Of a stretch of 64,000 nt of DNA, positions 54,549-63,498 are shown one piece after another. The notes beneath the pieces are model-generated. The model saw only the letters and a list, made by a program, of their open reading frames with translations, ran no database searches and was not told the origin of the DNA. Source of the stretch: Sphingomonas sp. RIT328 (GTDB lineage: Bacteria > Pseudomonadota > Alphaproteobacteria > Sphingomonadales > Sphingomonadaceae); the NCBI RefSeq assembly GCF_000632225.1, contig NZ_JFYV01000011.1, forward strand, positions 30,415 through 94,414, given 5' to 3'. Position 1 is the stretch's first letter, and every line of letters begins with the position of its first letter. Made by a program: the position numbers and the translations under genes.

Positions 54549-57149
54549 ATGTCCAAGGTTACCCACGCCCGTAGCTATCTGCTGACCGGGGCCGCATTGC
54601 TGGTGCTCGGCGGCACCGCACCCGCGCTGGCGCAGACGCAGTCGACCACCGCGGGCGATCCCGCCGCGGCGCCCAGCGTCGTCGCCGATCCCGATCCGGA
54701 CACCGGCGGCGGCCAGTTGCAGGACATCGTCGTCACCGCGACGCGGCGCGAGACCAATTTGCAGAAGACGCCGATCTCGATCAGCGTGCTCACCACGCAG
54801 GGCCTGCAGGACCGCCACGTCCTCAGCCTGTTCAACCTCGCCGACGGCACCATTCCGTCGCTGCGCGTCGCGACCTTCGAAGCGCGCCAGTCGGCGCTGA
54901 CCATCGGTATCCGCGGCATCGTCCCCTACGACCAGAACCAGACCGCCCGCGACGGCGGTGTCGGCGTCTATATCGATGGCGTCGCGCTGGGTAAGACGCA
55001 GGGCCTCAACGCGGCGCTGTTCGACATCGAGCGGATCGAGGTGCTGAAGGGCCCGCAGGGCACGCTGTTCGGCCGCAACACCGAAGGCGGCGCGCTGTCG
55101 CTCGTCTCTAAGGCGCCGACCGGCCAGTTCGGTGGCCGCGTCACCGGCGGCGTCGGCAATTACGGCAGCTACAATACCGACGCGCACCTCGACCTGCCGT
55201 CCTTCGCCAATATCGCGCTGAAGCTGGACGGCGTCATCCAGCATCAGGACCCGACCGTGAAGGATCCGCTCACCGGTTCGACCGGCTGGAACTATTACGA
55301 TCGCAAGGGCGGCCGCATCGCCGCGCGCTGGAAGCCGGTCGACGGCCTCACCGCCGACTTCGCCTATGATTATGCGAAGGACGAGAACACGCCGCAGTAC
55401 AGCCAGCTGATCAGCTACAATCCCAACAACTATACCGTCGGCGCGTACAACGGCCTGTCGCTGGTCCTGCCGGGCACGACCACCCCGTGCGGCGGCACCA
55501 TTGCTGCGGGCAACACCAAGCCCGTCTGCATCGCGCCCAAGGCGCCGCTGGTCGGCGTCCACCCCGATCGCCAGACGGTCGCCGACGTCGGCGTGCCGCA
55601 GCAGCCCAGCGTCGACATCACGCACGGCGTCTCGTCAAACCTGCGCTACAGCGTCGCCCCGGCGGTCGAGCTGCGCTCGATCACCGCATGGCGCGGCGTC
55701 AGCACCGACCAGTGGGACAATTCGGGTGGTCCGGAGCGTCAGACGTTCACGCCGAGCTCGGCGTTCAGCCGCTACAGCCTGTCGTTCCTGCGCCAGCACC
55801 AGTTCAGCCAGGAATTGCAGGCGGTCGGCAGCGTGCCGCAGCTCGATTACGTCGTCGGTGCGTATTATTACACCGAACATGCGACCGAATATGCCGCGAC
55901 GCCGCTCAGCAACCTGTGGAACACCAACGGCACGGCCTATACCATCCGCAGTCCGATCCCCGGCAATGCCAATGCGATCAGCAGCAGCAATTCGGGCTAT
56001 CAGCAGTATGATCCGTCGTGCAACAACACGCTTGCGACGACGGTGCCGCAATTCGCCAACAGCTGCCAGTTCATCACCCGCGCCAGCCAGGCGAGCGATC
56101 ACAATTACTCGCTGTTCGGCAATCTGACCTTCACGCCGGCGGCGCTCGACGACGTGCTGCACGTCACGCTCGGCGGTCGCTGGACCAAGGACAAGCGCCA
56201 CGGCACGCTCTACGTCGTCAACAACCGTGCCGACCTGGCCACCCCGGGCACGGTGTCGCCGTTCGGGTTCCGCAACAGCATCAGCCGCTTCGACCCGATG
56301 GTCAACGTCGCGTTCGATGCGACGCCGGACGTCCACCTCTACGCCAAATATGCCACCGGCTTCCGCGCCGGCGGCGCCAACGACCGCTCGCTCGCGTTCA
56401 ACGCCTTCGGTCCGGAAGCGGTCAAGTCGTATGAGATCGGCTCCAAGATGGACTTCTGGAACCACAAGGCGCGCCTGAACCTGGCGGGCTACATCATGAA
56501 CCGGTCGGGCACGCAGTTCGACTTCGACTATTACGACACCAACGGCTCGAGCCCGACGCTGGGCACCCACATCGAACAGACGATCAACGCCGGCAAGAGC
56601 AAGATCCGCGGCATCGAGGCCGACCTGACCGTGGCACCAGTCGATGGCCTGACGCTGACCGGGTCCTACGCCTATACCTATTGGAAGGCACCGTCGGCGG
56701 TGAACCCTCTGACCCCCGGCGCGCCGGCGCAGCAGCTCTACATCGTCTACACGCCGCGCAACGCCGCGTCGGGTGCGATCGACTATAAGGTGCCGGTCGG
56801 CAACGGCGACGCCACCGTCCGCTTCCACCTCGACGGCAATTATGCGAGCAGCCAGTACAGCTTCCAGCTCGAACCGACCAAGACCGACGCCAGCTTCATC
56901 ATGAACGGCCGTCTGTCGCTCGCCGATATCGCGGTGTCGGATCACAACAAGGTGACGTTCGCCTTCTGGGTGCGCAATCTGCTCGACACGACCTACATCT
57001 ACCGGCGTTCGTCGGCCAATTCGTCGCCGGTGTACAATTACGGCGCCAACGGCCAGCTCGTCTCGACCAACTATGGCGGCATCCTCGGCGATTATGCCAA
57101 CTTCAACCCGCCGCGCACCTACGGCCTCGAAGCGACCGTCCGCTTCTGA
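54549..57149 (+). CDS. TonB-dependent receptor, substrate unknown
   Basis: An 866-residue outer-membrane receptor. A signal peptide (LLTGAALLVLGGTAPALAQ) precedes the TonB box QDIVVTATRRE. The plug has VYIDGVALGKTQGLN, IERIEVLKGPQGTLFGRNTEGGAL and VSKAP. A large barrel follows, ending in Phe (GLEATVRF). The plug style matches the FecA/CirA-like and FhuE-like receptors abundant in Sphingomonads, used for complex organic or siderophore substrates. The start is ATG 54549, behind AGGGGGA. It is 110 bases downstream of cobU and may be independently transcribed. Its last 31 bases overlap the end of the opposing kinase gene. Confidence 0.92.
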   Translation: MSKVTHARSYLLTGAALLVLGGTAPALAQTQSTTAGDPAAAPSVVADPDPDTGGGQLQDIVVTATRRETNLQKTPISISVLTTQGLQDRHVLSLFNLADGTIPSLRVATFEARQSALTIGIRGIVPYDQNQTARDGGVGVYIDGVALGKTQGLNAALFDIERIEVLKGPQGTLFGRNTEGGALSLVSKAPTGQFGGRVTGGVGNYGSYNTDAHLDLPSFANIALKLDGVIQHQDPTVKDPLTGSTGWNYYDRKGGRIAARWKPVDGLTADFAYDYAKDENTPQYSQLISYNPNNYTVGAYNGLSLVLPGTTTPCGGTIAAGNTKPVCIAPKAPLVGVHPDRQTVADVGVPQQPSVDITHGVSSNLRYSVAPAVELRSITAWRGVSTDQWDNSGGPERQTFTPSSAFSRYSLSFLRQHQFSQELQAVGSVPQLDYVVGAYYYTEHATEYAATPLSNLWNTNGTAYTIRSPIPGNANAISSSNSGYQQYDPSCNNTLATTVPQFANSCQFITRASQASDHNYSLFGNLTFTPAALDDVLHVTLGGRWTKDKRHGTLYVVNNRADLATPGTVSPFGFRNSISRFDPMVNVAFDATPDVHLYAKYATGFRAGGANDRSLAFNAFGPEAVKSYEIGSKMDFWNHKARLNLAGYIMNRSGTQFDFDYYDTNGSSPTLGTHIEQTINAGKSKIRGIEADLTVAPVDGLTLTGSYAYTYWKAPSAVNPLTPGAPAQQLYIVYTPRNAASGAIDYKVPVGNGDATVRFHLDGNYASSQYSFQLEPTKTDASFIMNGRLSLADIAVSDHNKVTFAFWVRNLLDTTYIYRRSSANSSPVYNYGANGQLVSTNYGGILGDYANFNPPRTYGLEATVRF

Positions 57150-58486
57150 TCGTCCGCATCGCGCGGAAAGGCGAGCCCGAGCACCAGCCCGGGCTCGCCA
57201 TCCGCGAGGTGCAATTCGCCGCCGTGCAGCCGCATGATCGCGGCGATCAGCGGCAGGCCCAGGCCGTGGCCGGGCCGCTGGCGGCTCGCTTCGAGCCGCC
57301 CGAACCGCCGCAGCGCCAGCGCGCGCTGCTCCGCCGGTATCCCCGGCCCATCGTCGGCGATCCGCACCACGGCGCGATCGCCGACGATCGCGGTCCCCAT
57401 CACGATCCGAGACCCGGCCGGCGTGTGCCGCAGCGCGTTTTCGACGCCGTTGATCAGCGCCTGTTCGATCAGCCGCGCATCACCGACGATCCACGCCGGG
57501 CGCGCGGTTTCGACGACCAGCCGATGCCCGCTCTCCTCCGCCACCGGCGCGAGCGTCTCGCCGATCTCGCCGATCAGCATCGTCAGGTCGGTGGCGGCGA
57601 AGCCGGCGGTGCGCCGTCCCGTCTCGATCTCCGCGATCCGCAGCATCGCCGCCACCATCGCGAGCAGCGAATCGCATTCGCCGATCGCCTGGTCGATCGC
57701 CACCGCCGTCTCCGGCGCGGCGCCCGCCGCGATCGTCGTCAGCCGGCTGCGCAGCCGCGCGAGCGGCGTCCGCAGGTCGTGCGCGACGTCGTTCGAGACG
57801 TTGCGCAGCCCCGCCATCAGCTCGGCGATGCGATCGAGCATCCGGTTGAACGCCTGCGCCTGCGAATCGAACTCGTCCTGCGCCCCCGTCACCGGCACCC
57901 GCCGCTGCATGTCGCCGGCGATGATCGCCTCCACCGTCCGCCGCGTCGCCGCAAAGCGCCGCGCGATCGTCCGGCCGAAGACGATCAGCCCGCCCAGCAC
58001 GACGACGAGGATCAGCCCGTAGCCGAACAGATAGATGCGCAGCCTCACGCCGCCATAGCCGTCGAACGGTTCGGTTTCGGCGATGGTGGTCAGCGTCAGC
58101 CCGTCGCCGACCCGGCGGGTGAAGGCGCGCCCCGCGGTCAGCCCCTGGATCCGGTCGAGCCGCCGCACGTCGCTGTAGCCGGGCGAGAACCGCCGGGTCA
58201 GCGTGACGTTGCCGCCGAGCCGCCGCCCCGCCGCATCGGTCAGCTGGAAACCGATATCGCCGGTATCGCGCCGCCCGGCGAGCGCATCGATCCGCGCGAG
58301 CAGCACCGGTGCGCCGTCCCGCGCGCCGTCGGCGGCGACGAGCGCGCTGACGTTCTCGATCCGGCGATCGACCAGATCGGTGATCGTGCCGATCGTCAGC
58401 CGATAGGTCGCATAACCGGTCCCCGCCGTCGCGACGAGGAAGGCGGCGAGGAAGCCGACCGTCAGCGACCGCAGGCCGGGCTTCAT
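57119..58486 (-). CDS. Sensor histidine kinase, two-component partner of the OmpR-type regulator
   Basis: A 455-residue membrane kinase with a first transmembrane helix at residues 8-28, a ~120-residue periplasmic domain, and a second helix (YLFGYGLILVVVLGGLIVFG, about 152-171). A HAMP domain follows, then HisKA with His236 in NDVAHDLRTPLAR, and an HATPase_c domain with NGVENALRHTP, DDGPGIPAEQ and GHGLGLPLI. The ATG at 58486 overlaps the regulator stop as ATGA, so the pair is an operon. The 3' end overlaps the TonB receptor gene tail to tail by 31 bases. The signal is unknown; a link to the receptor is possible. Confidence 0.9.
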   Translation of the reverse strand: MKPGLRSLTVGFLAAFLVATAGTGYATYRLTIGTITDLVDRRIENVSALVAADGARDGAPVLLARIDALAGRRDTGDIGFQLTDAAGRRLGGNVTLTRRFSPGYSDVRRLDRIQGLTAGRAFTRRVGDGLTLTTIAETEPFDGYGGVRLRIYLFGYGLILVVVLGGLIVFGRTIARRFAATRRTVEAIIAGDMQRRVPVTGAQDEFDSQAQAFNRMLDRIAELMAGLRNVSNDVAHDLRTPLARLRSRLTTIAAGAAPETAVAIDQAIGECDSLLAMVAAMLRIAEIETGRRTAGFAATDLTMLIGEIGETLAPVAEESGHRLVVETARPAWIVGDARLIEQALINGVENALRHTPAGSRIVMGTAIVGDRAVVRIADDGPGIPAEQRALALRRFGRLEASRQRPGHGLGLPLIAAIMRLHGGELHLADGEPGLVLGLAFPRDADDQKRTVASRP

Positions 58487-59163
58487 CCGCGCAGCATATA
58501 GCCGATGCCGCGCAGCGTCTGGATCGGATCGTCGTCGCCGCCCTCGGTCAGCTTGCGGCGCAACCGGCGGATATGGACGTCGACCAGATTGGTGTCGGGC
58601 ATGAAGTCATAGCCCCAGACTCGCTCGATCAGCATCGCGCGGGTCAGCACCGCATCGGCGTTGCGCACCAGCTCGATCAGCAGCTTGAGTTCGAGCTTGG
58701 CGAGGTCGATCGGCCGGCCGCGGCGCCATGCCCGGAACGTCGTCGGGCTGACGACGATATCGCCCGCCTGCAACGTGTCGGCGCTCGACGCGGTCCAGCC
58801 GCGCCCGCGCAGGATCGCGGTCAGCCGTGCCTGCAGTTCCGACGCCGCGACCGGCTTGACGACATAATCGTCGGCGCCCGCCTCCAGCCCCTCGACCTTG
58901 TCCTGCGACGCCGACAGCGCGGTGAGCATGATCACCGGCAGCGTCATCCCGCCGCTGCGCAGCGTCTGCAACACCGACATGCCGTCGAGCCGCGGCATCA
59001 TCCGGTCGAGGATCACCGCATCGAACGCCGCCTCGTTCATCGCGGTCAGCGCCGCGCGGCCGTCGCCGGCGACCGTCACCGTATGGCCGATGCCGCGCAG
59101 TTCGTCGGCCAGCGCCGCGGCATAAGCGGCATCGTCTTCGACCAGAAGCAGTTGGAGCGTCAT
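58483..59163 (-). CDS. OmpR-family response regulator
   Basis: A 226-residue regulator. The receiver has LLVEDDAAYA, the phospho-acceptor Asp in VILDRMMPRLDG, the Thr/Ser switch residue in MLTALSAS and the Lys in YVVKPVAAS. The winged-helix output domain contains LAKLELKLLIELVRNADAVLTR, TNLVDVHIRRLRRKL and the final GIGYMLRG. The start is ATG 59163. It precedes and overlaps the kinase gene. It is divergent from the PAS-HWE kinase gene, with a ~130-base region between. Confidence 0.93.
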   Translation of the reverse strand: MTLQLLLVEDDAAYAAALADELRGIGHTVTVAGDGRAALTAMNEAAFDAVILDRMMPRLDGMSVLQTLRSGGMTLPVIMLTALSASQDKVEGLEAGADDYVVKPVAASELQARLTAILRGRGWTASSADTLQAGDIVVSPTTFRAWRRGRPIDLAKLELKLLIELVRNADAVLTRAMLIERVWGYDFMPDTNLVDVHIRRLRRKLTEGGDDDPIQTLRGIGYMLRG

Positions 59164-59292
59164 GCCGCGACTAAACGCTATTCCCGCATCGATCCGTCAA
59201 GCGCTTTCACCGGGACCGGCGGACGCCGCGGTGAACTGGATTCGCCGGCGTGGCGTGGCTAAGGCGGGTGCCTTCGAAGGAAAGGCCGAAAG

Positions 59293-61083
59293 ATCAACGA
59301 CCAACGCGCCATTTCCGCCTTTGGACCGCCCGATGCCTGGGCGGCGCTCGCCGCCGCCACGCATGCGATCCTGATCACCGACGCCCGTATCGAATCGCCC
59401 GGCCCGACGATCCTCTACGCCAATCCGGCGATGCAAGTGCTGAGCGGTTATGCCGACGACGAGCTGATCGGGGCGACGCCGCGGCTGCTGCAAGGCGCCG
59501 ACACCGATCGCGCGGTGCTCGCCGAGATCCGCGCCGCGCTCGTCGCCGGGGCGAGCTTCAAGGGCGAAGGCGTCAATTATCGCAAGGACGGCAGCCGCTA
59601 TGTCGTCGACTGGACGATCGACCCGATCCGCGACGCCGCCGGCACGATCACCGCCTGGCTGTCGGTGCAGCGCGACGTCACCGCGCAGCGGGCCGAAGCC
59701 TTGCGCGCGGCGGACCATGCGACGCGGCTCGATGCGATCTTCGCTTATGCCTCGGTCGGCCTGTCGGTGATCGGGTCCGACGGCGCCTTCCTGAGCGTCA
59801 ATCAGGAACTGTGCCGGATCCTCGGCCGCAGCGAAACCGATCTGCTCGGCTGCACCGTAGTCGACGTCACCCATCCGGACGATCTGCCGGCCTCACGCCG
59901 CGCGCTCGCCCATGCGATCACCGCACGGCAACCCGCGGTGCTCGACAAACGCTATGTCCGCCCGAACGGTGAGCTGATCTGGGCGAACAGCACCGTCACG
60001 CCGATGGCGGACGTCCACGACCGGCCCGGTCATCTGCTCGTCGTCACCGTCGATCTCACCCAGCGGCTGTCGATCGAACGGGCCTTGCAGGAGAGCGAGA
60101 CGCGCTTCCGCCAGTTCGGCGATGCCTCGTCCAACGCATTGTGGGTGCGGGAGGCGACGACGCTGCGGCTCGAATATGCCAGTGCCGCCTTCGCCCCGCT
60201 CTACGGCCTGCCGCCGGGCGGCGAGGAGGCCCCGCCCTGGTCGACGTTGGTCGTCGCCGAGGATCGCGCGGTCGCATTCGAGGCGATCCGCCGCGCGACG
60301 GCGGGCGAGCAGCGCACCTGCACCTATCGCATCCGCCGCCCCGACGGCGAGTTGCGCTGGATCCACGACACCGTCTTCGCGCTGAGCAGCGGCGGCGAGC
60401 TGGTCGAGCGGATCGGCGGGATCAGCGTCGACGTCACCGATGCGATCACCAATTCGGAACGGCTCGAGATGCTCGTCGCCGAATTGCAGCATCGCACGCG
60501 CAACCTGATCAACCTCGTCCGCTCGATCGCCGATCGCACCGCGCGGTCGAGCCGCGACCTGCCCGATTTTCGCGCGCGCTTCATCGACCGGCTCGATGCG
60601 CTGGCGCGTGTCCAGAAACTGCTGTCGCGGCTGCAGGATGTCGACCGGGTGTGTTTCGACGAACTGCTGCGCGGCGAATTGTCGGTGATCGCCGGCGTCT
60701 CCGACCGGATCGTGCTCGACGGTCCCGCCGGCATCCGGCTGCGCTCGTCATCGGTGCAGATGGTCGCGATGGCGCTGCACGAGCTCGCCACCAATGCGGT
60801 CAAATATGGCGCGCTCGGCCAGCCGCAGGCGCATCTCACCGTGCGCTGGTCGCTCGTCACCGCTGCCGACGGCGCGCCGCGCCTGTCGATCGTCTGGCGC
60901 GAGTCGGCGGTGGTGATGCCCGCCGACCCTTCCGCCACCGCGCAGGGCAGCGGCCAGGGCCGCGACCTGATCGAACGCGCCCTGCCCTATCAGCTCGACG
61001 CCGAGACCCGCTTCGTGCTTGAGACGGACGGACTGTTGTGCACGATCGAGCTGCCCGTCTCGACGACGCCCCCCTCTTCCTGA
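59293..61083 (+). CDS. PAS-PAS-PAS HWE-family histidine kinase lacking a canonical start codon
   Basis: A soluble kinase with three PAS domains (about residues 15-130, 145-270 and 275-385) and an HWE core: phospho-acceptor His400 in AELQHRTRNLINLVRS, then MALHELATNAVKYGAL and IVWRES. The first PAS is LOV-like, but the adduct cysteine is missing (GATPRLLQG in place of GRNCRxLQG), so no classical blue-light photochemistry is expected. Between the in-frame TAA at 59260 and ATG 59431 there is no ATG, GTG or TTG. ATG 59431 would cut off half of PAS1. ATC 59293, after AAGGAAAGG, gives a complete domain and 596 residues. The heme oxygenase gene follows directly. Confidence 0.85.
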   Translation: MNDQRAISAFGPPDAWAALAAATHAILITDARIESPGPTILYANPAMQVLSGYADDELIGATPRLLQGADTDRAVLAEIRAALVAGASFKGEGVNYRKDGSRYVVDWTIDPIRDAAGTITAWLSVQRDVTAQRAEALRAADHATRLDAIFAYASVGLSVIGSDGAFLSVNQELCRILGRSETDLLGCTVVDVTHPDDLPASRRALAHAITARQPAVLDKRYVRPNGELIWANSTVTPMADVHDRPGHLLVVTVDLTQRLSIERALQESETRFRQFGDASSNALWVREATTLRLEYASAAFAPLYGLPPGGEEAPPWSTLVVAEDRAVAFEAIRRATAGEQRTCTYRIRRPDGELRWIHDTVFALSSGGELVERIGGISVDVTDAITNSERLEMLVAELQHRTRNLINLVRSIADRTARSSRDLPDFRARFIDRLDALARVQKLLSRLQDVDRVCFDELLRGELSVIAGVSDRIVLDGPAGIRLRSSSVQMVAMALHELATNAVKYGALGQPQAHLTVRWSLVTAADGAPRLSIVWRESAVVMPADPSATAQGSGQGRDLIERALPYQLDAETRFVLETDGLLCTIELPVSTTPPSS

Positions 61084-61091
61084 CGGAGACG

Positions 61092-61700
61092 ATGATGACC
61101 GAACCCGCCCCCGGCCGCGCCAGGCGGCTCAAGGCGCTGACCGAGGCGACGCACCAGTGGCTCGATACCACCGTATCGGGGGTCGGCAGCTTCGCGACGC
61201 GCGCGGCCTATGCGCGCTTCGCCACGATGCAGTGGCTGTTCCATCGCGACATCGACGCGCTCTATACCGATCCGGCGGTACAGGCCTGGCTGCCCGGTCT
61301 CGCCGAGCGACGCCACCTGCCTGCGCTGCGTCAGGACCTCGCCGACCTCGACAGCGCGCTGCCCGACGGCGCGGCGCCGCTCTTCCCCGCGGCAGGGACC
61401 GTCGATCCCGCCACCGCGCTCGGCTGGCTCTATGTCGCGGAAGGATCGCGGATGGGGGCGGCGCTGCTGCGCAAGGCGGCGGCGCGGCTCGGCCTGTCCG
61501 ATACGTTCGGCGCGCGCCATCTCGCCCCGGCGGCGGCGGGGCCCGCCGCCTATTGGCGCGCCTTCACCGCCGCGCTCGACGCGGTGCCGCTCGACGCGGC
61601 GGGCGAGGCGCGCGTCGTCGCCGGGGCGGAGGCGGCCTTCGCGCGGGTCCAGGCGCTCGCCGACGCGATGCTGCGCCGAGCGGAGACGCAGATCGGCTAA
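61092..61700 (+). CDS. Biliverdin-producing heme oxygenase (HmuO/BphO-like)
   Basis: A 202-residue all-helical protein matching bacterial heme oxygenases. The likely proximal heme ligand is His21 in LTEATHQWLDTTV. The distal helix contains LGWLYVAEGSRMGAALLRK with the conserved glycine-containing kink region. It would open heme to biliverdin, CO and iron, for chromophore supply or iron release. The start is ATG 61092 (a second ATG follows at 61095), 5 bases after GGAG and 8 bases after the kinase stop, so the two genes are almost certainly co-transcribed. No bacteriophytochrome is in the window. Confidence 0.85.
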   Translation: MMTEPAPGRARRLKALTEATHQWLDTTVSGVGSFATRAAYARFATMQWLFHRDIDALYTDPAVQAWLPGLAERRHLPALRQDLADLDSALPDGAAPLFPAAGTVDPATALGWLYVAEGSRMGAALLRKAAARLGLSDTFGARHLAPAAAGPAAYWRAFTAALDAVPLDAAGEARVVAGAEAAFARVQALADAMLRRAETQIG

Positions 61701-61775
61701 TATCCTCCGGAACAACGCAAATTATCGATTAACCATAACCGATTCATGATACGTCTCCCGGACAGGGAGATCGAT

Positions 61776-62708
61776 ATGAGGCAGCGGGCGATACGCTTGG
61801 GCTCCGCCATCGCCGCACTCGCGGCGAGCCAGGCGGCAGCGGCACAGGACGGACGGGCGGGCGTCACGGCGCAGCCGATCCGCTTCGACGTCGCCGCGCC
61901 TCTGTCCCCGTCGAGCGGCACCTCGACCGTGTCGCCGAGCAGCGTGCCGCAGGCGATGGAGCGGATGCGCGCCGACGACACCACCGCCGACCTCTCGCTC
62001 GGCACGATCTACGCGCAGGGCAAGTTCGGCACCGGCTCGACCACCTCGATCTGGAGTTCGGCGCTCGGCGCGCGGCTGCGGGTCGGCGACTGGACGCTGT
62101 CCGCCTCGCTGCCGTGGATGCGCATCCGCAGCCGCTCGACGATCTTCACCGGGATCGATTCGACACCGATCCTCGTCGCCCCCGATACCGCGCCGGTCCG
62201 CCGCACCAACCAGGGCTTCGGCGATCTGACGCTCGGCGCGAGCTATACGATCATCTCCGATTCGACCCCGCTCGAGGTGCAGCTCTCCGGCCGCGCCAAG
62301 ATCAACACCGCGACCGCGAGCAGCCGCCTGTCGAGCGGCGAGAATGATTATGCCGCCGGCGTCGACGTCTCCTATCCGATCGGCAAGGTGACGCCGTTTG
62401 CGGCGTTCAGCTATCGCTTCCTCGGCGATACCGCGCTCTACCGGCTGCGCGACGGACCGGCGGCCTCGGCGGGCGCCTCCTATGCGCTCGACAGCAACAG
62501 CTTCCTGCTCGCCTCCTATCATTATTCGCGCGCCGCGACGCGGCTGGTCGACGATGCGCACGAGCTGTTCGCCGGCGCCTCGACGCGGCTGCGCGGCACG
62601 CCGCTGCGCGCCACCGGCTTCGCCACCGTCGGCCTGTCGCGCGGCGCGGCGGCGGCCTCGGCCGGCCTGTCGCTGTCGCTCGATCTACGGAGGCGCGATG
62701 CCCGCTGA
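61776..62708 (+). CDS. Outer-membrane barrel-like exported protein
   Basis: A 310-residue protein with a signal peptide (AIRLGSAIAALAASQAAAAQ), then alternating polar/hydrophobic beta strands. Blocks such as LSLGTIYAQGKFGTG, LGARLRVGDWTLSASLPWMRI, FGDLTLGASYTIISD and TPFAAFSYRFLGDTALY look like an antiparallel membrane barrel of the transporter-like outer-membrane type. Function unknown. The start is ATG 61776, five bases after AGGGAGA; an AT-rich promoter-like stretch (61720-61760) precedes it. Its end overlaps the phosphatase start by 11 bases. Confidence 0.78.
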   Translation: MRQRAIRLGSAIAALAASQAAAAQDGRAGVTAQPIRFDVAAPLSPSSGTSTVSPSSVPQAMERMRADDTTADLSLGTIYAQGKFGTGSTTSIWSSALGARLRVGDWTLSASLPWMRIRSRSTIFTGIDSTPILVAPDTAPVRRTNQGFGDLTLGASYTIISDSTPLEVQLSGRAKINTATASSRLSSGENDYAAGVDVSYPIGKVTPFAAFSYRFLGDTALYRLRDGPAASAGASYALDSNSFLLASYHYSRAATRLVDDAHELFAGASTRLRGTPLRATGFATVGLSRGAAAASAGLSLSLDLRRRDAR

Positions 62709-63498
62709 CCCCGGCCCCGACGGCGATGATGTGACCCGGGTCTATGCGATCGGCGACGTCCACGGCCGCTACGACCTGTTCCGCCGGCTGATGAACATCA
62801 TCGAGCGCGACCAGGCGAGCCGCACGGCGGTGCCGACGCGGATGATCCTGCTCGGCGACATCGTCGACCGCGGTCCCGATTCGGCGAAGATGGTGCGCGG
62901 CTGCATGAACCTTACTGCCGCAACCGATCGTTTCATCGTCCTCAAGGGCAATCACGAGGAGATGATGGCGGATGCGCTCGGTGGCAGCCTGTACGCCTAT
63001 CGCCAGTGGCTCAAGTTCGGCGGGCGCGAGACCTTGCTGAGCTGGGGCGTCGAGGATGCGGTGCTCGACGGCCCGCCGACGATGGACAAGCTGCGCACCG
63101 CCGCCGCGACCGTCGGCGAGGAGGCGATCCAGTGGCTCGCGCGCCTGCCGCTCTATCATCGCCACGGCGCCTATCTGTTCGTCCATGCCGGCATCCGCCC
63201 CGGCGTGTCGCTGCGCCGCCAGAAGGCGGAGGACATGCTGTGGATCACCGACGACTTCCTCGATTCGGATCGCCCGCACGGCATGATTGTCGTCCACGGC
63301 CATACCGTGTCGGAACATCGTCCGGTGGTGCGCAACAACCGGATCGGCATCGATACCGGCGCCTATCGCACCAACCAGCTGACCGCGATCGGCATCGAGG
63401 GAGACGAGCGCTGGATGCTGCACACGACGCTGCTGCCCGAACTGATGCTCCCCGCGGAGGATGCCACCGACGCCCCGCCGCTGGCGCAGCACGGCTGA
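62698..63498 (+). CDS. PPP-family serine/threonine phosphatase or diadenosine tetraphosphatase-like
   Basis: A 266-residue metallophosphoesterase of the PPP type. The metal motifs are GDVHG (residues 19-23), GDIVDRGPDS, and GNHEEMM, with downstream His residues in FVHAGIRPG and VVHGHTVSEH. These relate it to bacterial protein phosphatases such as PrpA and to ApaH. The start is ATG 62698, with CGGAGG five bases upstream, inside the end of the barrel gene. Its TGA shares the A with the ATG of the next gene. It may act on phosphoproteins or on dinucleotide alarmones; the sequence does not decide this. Confidence 0.88.
   Translation: MPADPGPDGDDVTRVYAIGDVHGRYDLFRRLMNIIERDQASRTAVPTRMILLGDIVDRGPDSAKMVRGCMNLTAATDRFIVLKGNHEEMMADALGGSLYAYRQWLKFGGRETLLSWGVEDAVLDGPPTMDKLRTAAATVGEEAIQWLARLPLYHRHGAYLFVHAGIRPGVSLRRQKAEDMLWITDDFLDSDRPHGMIVVHGHTVSEHRPVVRNNRIGIDTGAYRTNQLTAIGIEGDERWMLHTTLLPELMLPAEDATDAPPLAQHG

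Noticed and set aside
61709..61740. GGAAC at 61709 as an EcfG promoter for the barrel gene
   Set aside because: The position 16-17 bases downstream reads TAACC or AACC, not CGTT.
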